Position numbers and translations under genes: made by a program. The notes under the pieces are model-generated. The model did no database searches. It was given only the letters and a program-made list of their open reading frames with translations, and was not told where the DNA came from. A stretch of 32,514 nucleotides of DNA from an uncultured Colwellia sp. (GTDB lineage Bacteria > Pseudomonadota > Gammaproteobacteria > Enterobacterales > Alteromonadaceae). The stretch spans positions 1 through 32,514 of the forward strand of contig CAJXYE010000058.1 of the NCBI GenBank assembly GCA_913063325.1, written 5' to 3'. This document shows, piece by piece, positions 26,338 to 32,514 of the stretch. How positions within the stretch are numbered: position 1 is the stretch's first letter; each line of letters starts with the position of its first letter.

Positions 26338-26707
26338 TCCTTAGCTTTTGAAACACTAACGGCAACTCAGAGCCTAAAGCGGTTATTAACTGAATTCTAA
26401 TTTAACAAAATCATCCAGAATCAAAGCGCCAATTTATGTTTCTATTGCTGACATATTCATTTGGCTTCTATGGCGGTTTTTTGGGGGAAATCGCCATAAA
26501 AGTAACACTCTATTTCATAACTATTAGAAACCTAATGTTCATATTGTCAGAAGTGTGCCGTTAGTTTATGTGAGTTGCTACATGCATAAAAAAACGGTTA
26601 CACAAAAGCAAAACAATCTGTTTTTAATTTCATTTGAATACTCCAGATATTGCTATGAAATAATATCTATTTTATGGCTAACTTTTTTAATAGTTTATTG
26701 TTTTCAA
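26338..26707. other. spacer right of repeat X copy 2, holding repeat Y copy B
   Basis: About 370 AT-rich bases reaching the 3' end of the VOC gene. They contain the second copy of repeat Y at 26411-26475 and a run of G (26481-26487). A 107-codon plus-strand frame that begins here overlaps the VOC gene and has no protein-like pattern. Confidence 0.45.
26411..26475 (+). repeat. dispersed repeat Y, copy B
   Basis: Direct-orientation partner of 23321-23386. Copies A and B bracket the diguanylate cyclase, DUF1993 gene and both copies of repeat X, a segment of about 3.1 kb. Confidence 0.6.
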
Positions 26708-27286
26708 CTAATTTATTTGATCTACAATCAGTCTATGTTCATCATCAAAAACCCAGGCCTCTTCATAATCAATTTCAAATATATAACCATCAGGGTCTTT
26801 AAAAAAAGCATTAATTCCCCAATGAGTTCGAGATACTGGCTTAACAATAGTCGCTCCTGCATTAATAGCTCTTGCTAATAATTTTGGCACTTCTTCTGGT
26901 GTTCTAACTAAATGAGCAAAAACGATACCTGAGTATGCCGGCCTAGGCCAAGAATGACTTTTTCCTTTTTCATCACCAAATATTTCTTGGGCAAAAGTTT
27001 CACCTTGCATTAAAACGAGTGCGTAACCACCCATATCTATTTTGGTAAATTCAGGCCCACTTGTCTTATCTTGTATCCAACCTAATCTTTCATAAAATTC
27101 ACGCGATTTAGCAACATTTTTTACACCCAGTAAAATTAAATGTAATCGCTGACTTGGTGGTTTTATTAGTTCACCATTATATGGAGGATATATATAACCT
27201 TCTGTTTTGCTCATCATTTCACTACTCCCCTTACTTTGTGTTGATATTATTAAAAAAATTAAAGAAACTGCTGTCCATTTATTCAT
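26708..27286 (-). CDS. VOC family (glyoxalase/dioxygenase superfamily) protein with signal-like N-terminus
   Basis: 192 residues. From about residue 46 the VOC fold is clear: RLHLILLGVKNVAKSREFYERLGW, then YALVLMQGE, HLVRTPEEVPKLL, and FFKDPDGYIFEIDYEE with the C-terminal metal-ligand Glu. The first 23 residues include a hydrophobic stretch AVSLIFLIIS, signal- or anchor-like, which is unusual for this mostly cytosolic family. The ATG at 27286 has a good GAGG site, but a second start (ATG ATG, 27217/27214) has an equally good GGGGAG site and would give a cytosolic form. It is divergent from a LysR regulator, a typical pairing. The substrate is unknown. Confidence 0.85.
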   Translation of the reverse strand: MNKWTAVSLIFLIISTQSKGSSEMMSKTEGYIYPPYNGELIKPPSQRLHLILLGVKNVAKSREFYERLGWIQDKTSGPEFTKIDMGGYALVLMQGETFAQEIFGDEKGKSHSWPRPAYSGIVFAHLVRTPEEVPKLLARAINAGATIVKPVSRTHWGINAFFKDPDGYIFEIDYEEAWVFDDEHRLIVDQIN

Positions 27287-27409
27287 ATTTAGCCTCGGTT
27301 TGTTTAAATGTTCTACCAGTATAATTGGATAATATATTTTGTTAATATCATTGAAATATAAAACACTGTTAAATTTTATTTAATAGTTAAGTGCGGAGAT
27401 GTTAATAGT

Positions 27410-28336
27410 ATGAAAATTCCAATTAAAACAAAGCCATTTTCTAATTTGCAAAGCCTTACAGAATTAAGGCAATTTATTGAAGTTGCTAATAGTAGTAGTT
27501 TTTCCAAAGCAGCCAAGAACTTAAATCAAACCGCGGCAACCATAAGTTCCGCTATAAAACGTTTAGAAAAAACACTTAAGACACGGTTATTTGAAAGAAG
27601 CACACGCTCTGTACGATTGACTGGTGAAGGTGCCATTTTTTATGAAAGTTGTGTTAAAGCATTGCAAATATTAGAAAAAGGGGCGGAACAAATAACAATA
27701 GATTCTCAAGAAATTTCTGGAAAACTAGTTATTTCAGCTCCTACAGATCTAATGCAGACCCAATTGAGCTTTTGGATTCAAGATTTTCAAACAATGTATA
27801 AAGACATAACAGTAGAAATTAGGGTGTCAGATAGTTTAAGTAACCTTGTTTCTGATCCTATAGATATAGCTATTCGCTACGGATTTCCTGATGATTCAAA
27901 TTATGTTGCTAGGTTATTAAAAAATTCAAATAGAATCGCTTGCGCATCTCCTAAGTATATAAAAGAACATGGCGAACCAATGCACCCAAATGAGTTGTTA
28001 AAACATAATTGTTTATGTTACAAAGTAAAAGAAAGTGTCGATAATACATGGCATTTTTTTCGCGATCAGCAAGAATTTAAAGTTACTGTAAATACAAAGT
28101 TTTCTACAGATGATAGCTCCTTAGCTAGGGCTTGGGCTGTTGCGGGAAATGGTATTGTGTATAAATCAGAACTCGATTTGTCAGACGATATAACATCGGG
28201 TCGCTTGATCCCTATCTTATCAAGTTATATTGGCTCAAAATCACCTCTTTACGTTGTTTATCCTGGTGCAAAAAACCAGTCAATACGTGTAAAAACTTTT
28301 ATCAGTTATTTATTTGAAAAAACATCAAACATATAA
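27410..28336 (+). CDS. LysR-family transcriptional regulator
   Basis: 308 residues with an N-terminal helix-turn-helix (about 15-73: LRQFIEVANSSSFSKAAKNL, then AISSAIKRLEKTLKTRLFERSTRSVRLT, reading ATISS in the recognition helix) and a periplasmic-binding-protein-like effector domain (about 100-300) with ISGKLVISAP and DIAIRYG. The closest style is the CrgA/DmlR subgroup. It is divergent from the VOC gene across 123 bases, where its binding site probably lies, and so is likely to regulate that gene. GGAG lies 11 bases before the start ATG. The inducer is unknown. Confidence 0.92.
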   Translation: MKIPIKTKPFSNLQSLTELRQFIEVANSSSFSKAAKNLNQTAATISSAIKRLEKTLKTRLFERSTRSVRLTGEGAIFYESCVKALQILEKGAEQITIDSQEISGKLVISAPTDLMQTQLSFWIQDFQTMYKDITVEIRVSDSLSNLVSDPIDIAIRYGFPDDSNYVARLLKNSNRIACASPKYIKEHGEPMHPNELLKHNCLCYKVKESVDNTWHFFRDQQEFKVTVNTKFSTDDSSLARAWAVAGNGIVYKSELDLSDDITSGRLIPILSSYIGSKSPLYVVYPGAKNQSIRVKTFISYLFEKTSNI

Positions 28337-28843
28337 ATGTATCTTTACTATAAATAACTATTAATGAAACATTTAGCTTTAGGTGTAGCCTTAAAACTAC
28401 TTCCATCAGAAAACGGTTATGAATATAAGTTTCTGTATTTAAAACTAACGACCGCTTTGTCGGATCACTTGTCGTTAGTTAAGCCAAGGCTAATGCCTGT
28501 TACAAATACTTGCTACAGTGAAGTAGTTCACAGACGCTGCCCTGCAAGAAATTGGCATTGCCCTTGTGATCAAAAACCCTCAGACCTGATTTATCCCACT
28601 AATGGGATATTTTCATTCTTACACCGTCCCATAGATGGGAATAATTAAATTAAAAAACGTAATTCAAGTTAATTTGTAGCTATATCAACGCCTTGCGTTT
28701 TGGCATGATACCTGCTGAACTAGTGTTAATTAAAAACAAACGGACACGTAACAGTTGGCCATCACTTCGCGATTATAGCCAAGGTTACTTTGCCGTTCAA
28801 TATAACCGTTAGGAAATTATCGATCACAATGATAGGAAAAATT
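28337..28843. other. 507-base spacer with several hairpins
   Basis: No convincing gene. It holds a 10-bp inverted repeat AACTAACGAC/GTCGTTAGTT (28443-28452 and 28471-28480), a terminator-like stem TATCCCA/TGGGATA followed by TTTT (28592-28613), and another short stem TCCCATAGATGGGA near 28627-28640. A 94-codon frame over these hairpins does not look like a protein. The lysR transcript may end at 28592-28613. Confidence 0.45.
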
Positions 28844-29284
28844 ATGCAAGGTACTACATACTTATTTAGCCGCAATCACACGAAATACGAAGGCATACGG
28901 CCAGTGAATATATATCTTATGCGTTTCACTTATGTACTGATGTTTTTCGTATTAGGAAAAGACGTTTGGTCCAATATATTTTCTCACGAGGGTGGCTGGG
29001 AAGCGATGGACGCGGTGGCATGGAGCGTTTGGGCTGCTTTTTCATCTTTAGCGCTCATTGGAATATTTCGTACGATTAAAATGATCCCCATTTTGATTTT
29101 GGAAATATTTTATAAATTAACATGGTTAGCTATTGTAGCGTTACCCCTTTGGCAGGAGAGTAAACTATGGGGATCGGAAATGGAAGATATGACGCTAGCA
29201 TTTACTTGGGTTTTGTTACCTATAGTTGCAGTTCCATGGGGCTATGTTTTTAATAGCTATATTCTTAATCAAAAAAATTCATAA
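28844..29284 (+). CDS. small membrane protein of unknown function
   Basis: 146 residues from the ATG at 28844, which follows AGGA at 7 bases; longer starts (28829, 28790) lack such a site. About four hydrophobic segments are visible (around MRFTYVLMFFVLG, AAFSSLALIGIF, KLTWLAIVALPLW and FTWVLLPIVAVPWGYVF) with a polar N-terminus. I do not recognise the family with certainty. It is 64 bases upstream of a second membrane-protein gene on the same strand, probably in one transcript. Confidence 0.75.
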   Translation: MQGTTYLFSRNHTKYEGIRPVNIYLMRFTYVLMFFVLGKDVWSNIFSHEGGWEAMDAVAWSVWAAFSSLALIGIFRTIKMIPILILEIFYKLTWLAIVALPLWQESKLWGSEMEDMTLAFTWVLLPIVAVPWGYVFNSYILNQKNS

Positions 29285-29348
29285 CAAACTCATATAATTA
29301 ATATCCAAAAATAATAAACGGCATTTACGGCCGGAAAAGGAAACAAAT

Positions 29349-30023
29349 ATGGCATACTCAGGCTTACTTATCTTCCATATCCTAATGGGGACAACCGGTC
29401 TATTTTCCGGCATTGGTGCCATGATAATTAAAAAAGGAACCAAGCATCATTATACCGTTGGCAATGTCTTCTTTGTTTCCATGTTACTCATGGCCTCAAG
29501 CGGGGTCTATATTGCAGCTTCAAGATCAATTTCACTTTCCGTAATGGGAGGTCTTTTTACCTTTTACTTGGTAGCCTCTTCTTGGATGACTGTGTGGCGG
29601 AAGAAAAAGGAAATAGGTTTCCCTGAAATGGCAATTACTCTTTTTGCCTTCGGTATTGGTCTGCTTGGATATTCATTTGGACTAGAGGCAAACGCCAGCA
29701 CCACTGGATTAAAAGACGGTGAAGCCGCTGCCCCATATTTTGTTTTTGGCACATTCGCAATATTAGGGGGCATATCTGATATTCGCATGATGATCAAAGG
29801 AGGGTATTCCGGAACACAACGATTAGTCAGACATTTATGGCGTATGTGTATCGCCTTGTTAATTACGGCCATTTCAATCTTCCTTGGTAATACCCAAGTC
29901 TTCTCAGAAGAAATCCGCCAATCCCAAGTTCTATTTGTGCCGGTAATACTTATTCTTGCATCAACACTTTATTGGCTATTCCGCGTTAAACTGTCAAAAC
30001 GATTTAAATGGAAAGCAATATAA
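29349..30023 (+). CDS. multi-pass membrane protein, DUF2306-like
   Basis: 224 residues with about seven hydrophobic helices. The opening HILMGTTGLFSGIGAMI, the KGTKHHYTVGNVFFVSML motif and the later LVRHLWRMCIALLI pattern, with conserved His residues in the membrane segments, resemble DUF2306/DUF-type heptahelical proteins seen in Bacteroidetes and gammaproteobacteria. A role is unknown. AGGAAA lies well placed before the ATG at 29349. It follows the small membrane gene with no terminator between, so the two probably form an operon and may work together. Confidence 0.75.
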   Translation: MAYSGLLIFHILMGTTGLFSGIGAMIIKKGTKHHYTVGNVFFVSMLLMASSGVYIAASRSISLSVMGGLFTFYLVASSWMTVWRKKKEIGFPEMAITLFAFGIGLLGYSFGLEANASTTGLKDGEAAAPYFVFGTFAILGGISDIRMMIKGGYSGTQRLVRHLWRMCIALLITAISIFLGNTQVFSEEIRQSQVLFVPVILILASTLYWLFRVKLSKRFKWKAI

Positions 30024-30028
30024 AAAGT

Positions 30029-30250
30029 TTAATTCTTTATGTGTTTTACAACTTTCATCATCACAGTAGGAATGGCTTCGCCTTTTAATTTATAGAGGAC
30101 GATCCATTTCCCGAGTAGGTTTTTACCTTCACAGCTATTGGTTTTATAAACTGTAACTTCTAGCTGAAAATGGGTGAAGGTATGTTTAACAATGCCGTCT
30201 TGTTTCTGCCAATCCGCAACGGTTGGCGCATAGGCGAGGTCAATGAGCCT
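30029..30250 (-). pseudogene. mutY: 3' fragment of a mutY (A/G-specific adenine glycosylase) gene
   Basis: The minus frame from about 30250 to the TAA at 30031-30029 reads RLIDLAYAPTVADWQKQDG, then IVKHTFTHFQLEVTVY and ends PTVMMKVVKHIKN. HTFTHFxL is the hallmark of the MutY C-terminal NUDIX-like domain that recognises 8-oxoguanine, and the final PTVMxKV matches the end of many MutY proteins. The catalytic helix-hairpin-helix part and the iron-sulfur cluster cysteines are absent, and no ATG precedes the fragment. It is a relic of about 70 codons. Confidence 0.75.
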
Positions 30251-30634
30251 TGAAGCGGACGTCAGGATTAACGAGTTGCTACGTCAACTCTGCGCTCAGT
30301 CGAGTCATAAAAACGAATTAGTGAAACGTCCGTTATCGTACTTTGTTAACATTAGGCTAGTGATCATCAGAGAGTTCTTCAGCTAGCCAATTGCGGACGT
30401 TTGATTTTTATCACTTGTCACTTACTGCACACTGATAAATTCTTAGTATTTATCATAGATCATTTATTACTATCTGCTAAGAAAAATTAGCCGCTAACAA
30501 AAGATCCAAGGCAGCTAAGACATTAACCACCTTGCCCCCTTTCTTTTTTTTGTTGTAACTACATAGTACAACCGAGATTTAAGGAAATATATTCATTCAT
30601 AGAAAGTTATAATAATTAGAAATTATTACTCCCA
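30251..30634. other. spacer with part of repeat X and short palindromes
   Basis: Non-coding DNA between the mutY relic and the propeller protein gene. It contains a partial third copy of repeat X (30334-30392), GCGGACGT motifs at 30254 and 30402, and a hairpin GTTGTAACTACATAGTACAAC near 30552-30572. I find no gene. Confidence 0.45.
30334..30392 (+). repeat. dispersed repeat X, partial copy 3
   Basis: TATCGTACTTTGTTAACATTAG and TTCTTCAGCTAGCCAATTGC match the 3' part of copies 1 and 2, with about 10 extra bases in the middle. Confidence 0.55.
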
Positions 30635-31864
30635 TTAACCTTTAAATCCACCCGGATATAAACGAATAGTGTTATCGTTAAAGCTCACCTGCTTATTGTT
30701 ATCTATATGTAAGAATTCAACTTCAATTGGATCTTTTTCGAACTTATTCAGATATTTCATCTGATTTTTTTCTTTGTTAAATAAATATAACTCGCCTGAA
30801 GAATCATTCTTAAATACGGCAACAATAAATAAGTCGCTTTCACTGGTTTTACTGTTAATGGTTACTTTTTTATTTGGAAATGTGCTAATAACTCGTTCGT
30901 AAGTTTTTGCATCCTCTATTTTTTTATTTAATAATAAAAACTCGGTTAGTTGCATACCTAATTGTAATGTTTTAGGTGATTGCTGAATGTTGTATTTCTC
31001 AAAGTTACTTACATTCATGTCAAAATCAACAGACTCATACAAATGTTCAGCTATGTTTAAACGATATAGACCACGATGCTCTCTAGTATCATCAATAAAA
31101 TATAAATATTCATCCGAATAACGAGGTAGGATAACTCTAAAATCTTTCCCTATCATTGCTTCATTTAAGTTTTCCCATCGATCATTTTTTCTTAACAATA
31201 GTTTTTGCTGATTGTTAATCGTTTTACCCACCACGCCAGCTAAGTCTCCAGAAGAATTAGTAATGAATGTCGAAAACGAGAGGGGTGACTTAGCCAGTCT
31301 GTTTTTTATTAATCCTGTGTATACGTTAAGTTTATATACGGTCGCTAGATTATCTTTGGTCGAACTCATTGGTGTCGAACTGATCAATATATGACTTTTG
31401 TCATTAGGCAAGATGTCGATAATGTCACCCCAGCCAAAAATAGATTTCTTTTTTTTAGCGCGACTGCCTATTTGCTTTTCACCATTACTATAACCATAAA
31501 TTACTTCGACTTTAGAATCATCAAAGTTTACCGCAAATAACTCACCATAAAATTGAGGTTTATCACTCCATGCAACCTTATTATTTATTTTAAATACCAC
31601 ACGTTCATTGTTCACCCATTGGTAATCACCAAGCACTAATTGTTCTGGGAGCTTAGTTAAACCAAGTATCTTATTTGTTTCTATGTCACGAAAAACCAAA
31701 GAAGACAGTCCATCTAAGGTTAGAGATATAGCTAAATATTTACCATCTGGTGATATTTTTACATTTTGATAGTGTATTTCTGAGGAATGGTCTTTAGCAT
31801 AGATTGGGTGAGCAAATGCAACTAACAAAATAAACATAGCAGTAGTTAACAATTTTTTTATCAT
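30635..31864 (-). CDS. exported beta-propeller protein related to S9 peptidases but lacking the catalytic domain
   Basis: 409 residues with a signal peptide (1-23, cleavage after IYA). VKISPDGKYLAISLTLDG and LGDYQWVNNERVVFK are typical of the N-terminal propeller of S9 (prolyl oligopeptidase/DPP-IV-like) enzymes of Alteromonadales, which usually run to more than 600 residues with a C-terminal alpha/beta-hydrolase. Here the frame ends after IRLYPGGFKG, just where the hydrolase would start; no GxSxGG or Asp/His triad is present. The product may be a non-enzymatic secreted protein, or the gene is 3'-truncated. The start ATG at 31864 is well supported by the signal peptide. Confidence 0.7.
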   Translation of the reverse strand: MIKKLLTTAMFILLVAFAHPIYAKDHSSEIHYQNVKISPDGKYLAISLTLDGLSSLVFRDIETNKILGLTKLPEQLVLGDYQWVNNERVVFKINNKVAWSDKPQFYGELFAVNFDDSKVEVIYGYSNGEKQIGSRAKKKKSIFGWGDIIDILPNDKSHILISSTPMSSTKDNLATVYKLNVYTGLIKNRLAKSPLSFSTFITNSSGDLAGVVGKTINNQQKLLLRKNDRWENLNEAMIGKDFRVILPRYSDEYLYFIDDTREHRGLYRLNIAEHLYESVDFDMNVSNFEKYNIQQSPKTLQLGMQLTEFLLLNKKIEDAKTYERVISTFPNKKVTINSKTSESDLFIVAVFKNDSSGELYLFNKEKNQMKYLNKFEKDPIEVEFLHIDNNKQVSFNDNTIRLYPGGFKG

Positions 31865-32436
31865 TTTTATACTCGTTATTGGTAATTAGTGGTTTAAGTA
31901 TTAAGGTTATCTTTTAAGAATTTACATTTTAATCGAGTCTTTCATTCTCAGGTAGACGGATACAAGTTACTTGCTTATAAGATAACTATTTACAATCGTT
32001 AATTTAACTTAAGGTAAATTAGGGAGGGAATTAAAACTTATATTTATGGTCACTCTTACTAGACCATTGCATCTGGACTTTAATTTCATAATCAGGATAC
32101 AAATTGTTCATCAATTTGGTTTAATTAAATGTGCTACGAATAGATTTCTCTGTCAATGGGTATCTTTTCTTGTTGGATTAAACCCAACTAACACGAGAAA
32201 GAGTCTCCACAGTAAGTTATGATTGCCGCCAATCATTATTATTTTCAAACGACCATTCATTTCGAAGAAGACATTAAATTTTTAGTTTATCACATCAACT
32301 CTATGCGCATTGAGAAGTCCATAGGTTAAAAACTTGCAAGGTCAGCTCTCGTATCAGAGAAGACCATTTTTATGATGATATAGAGTATTAGAAAAGGTCA
32401 GTAATTGGCAAAAGTGACGGTTAGCTCTAACTAGCT
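31865..32436. other. 572-base spacer left of the group II intron
   Basis: AT-rich DNA expected to hold the promoter of the propeller-protein gene. A 36-codon plus-strand frame at 32219-32329 has no Shine-Dalgarno site and no recognisable family. The 18 bases just left of the intron (GGTTAGCTCTAACTAGCT) are partly palindromic, but I see no intact gene. Confidence 0.4.
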
Positions 32437-32514
32437 GTGGGTCGGATAGACGACACCTGTTACCAGGTGCCGCCCTCCTAAGAACCGTACGTGCAACTTT
32501 CACTGCATACGGCT
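32437..32514 (-). mobile_element. 3' end of a group II intron (domains V and VI), cut by the window edge
   Basis: On the minus strand, AGCCGTATGCAGTGAAAGTT... (32514-32481) is a group II intron domain V: AGC triad at the base, GAAA tetraloop, and the complementary GCACGTACGGTTCT arm. It is followed by a domain VI hairpin (GGCACCTG/CAGGTGTC) with an A in TCTATCC as candidate branch point and a 3' end CCGACCCAC at about 32437. The maturase/reverse transcriptase gene would lie to the right, outside the window. Confidence 0.85.

Noticed and set aside
28443..28480. Inverted repeat AACTAACGAC/GTCGTTAGTT, and GTTAGG near 28809, as possible integron attC sites
   Set aside because: The sites lack the paired R/L boxes and matching spacing, neighbouring genes are not in uniform cassette orientation, and no integrase is in the window.
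28364..28648. 94-codon plus-strand frame after the lysR gene
   Set aside because: It runs through several hairpins, has no Shine-Dalgarno site and no recognisable family.
32219..32329. 36-codon frame beginning MIAANHYYF
   Set aside because: No ribosome-binding site, no similarity recognised; length is expected by chance.
1..32514. CRISPR arrays, tRNA and rRNA genes
   Set aside because: No regularly spaced short repeats and no tRNA T-loop or rRNA signatures were seen on either strand.

Overview
The window looks like chromosomal DNA of a low-GC marine gammaproteobacterium, most likely order Alteromonadales (Colwellia/Thalassotalea-like). This rests on recognisable protein families (DUF3360 membrane protein, VC0807 family, M16 lipoprotein protease, REC-DUF3369-HD-GYP regulator), AT-rich intergenic DNA and many short hairpin terminators. 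The taxonomic call is an inference; no rRNA or tRNA gene was seen.

Layout. 1-3187: a minus-strand two-gene signalling operon, an HD-GYP response regulator followed by a GAF histidine kinase. 3513-6437: a secreted M16 zinc protease lipoprotein. 6629-10702: three minus-strand envelope genes (DUF3360 permease-like protein, a periplasmic solute-binding-like protein, and a dihaem cytochrome c fused to a rhodanese domain). 10931-11207: a MITE-like element. 11334-12958: a solitary superfamily 2 helicase with a short leader ORF, closed by a 21-bp perfect hairpin. 13039-16869: an endonuclease/exonuclease/phosphatase protein with no ordinary start codon, a VC0807 membrane protein, a carboxymuconolactone decarboxylase-like protein and an SLT transglycosylase-like protein. 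17268-19242: a scar where a 5'-truncated dnaK and a 5'-truncated crp-like gene abut head to head. 19254-23123: an MltB-like transglycosylase, a decayed fragment of the decarboxylase gene, an acyltransferase and a divergent membrane LytTR regulator.

From 23124 rightward the region becomes accessory in character: long non-coding spacers, two families of dispersed repeats around a diguanylate cyclase and a DUF1993 gene, a VOC/LysR divergent pair, two small membrane proteins, a mutY 3' fragment, a propeller-only relative of S9 peptidases, and at the right edge the 3' end (domains V and VI) of a group II intron on the minus strand.

Functional links. c-di-GMP is a possible common theme: the HD-GYP regulator would degrade it and the GGDEF protein would make it. 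Two cell-wall lytic enzymes, an acyltransferase and several exported proteins point to envelope functions. The most notable signals are genome-decay ones (dnaK/crp scar, decarboxylase relic, mutY relic, start-less genes). I found no clear CRISPR array, prophage, integron or multi-gene defence system.
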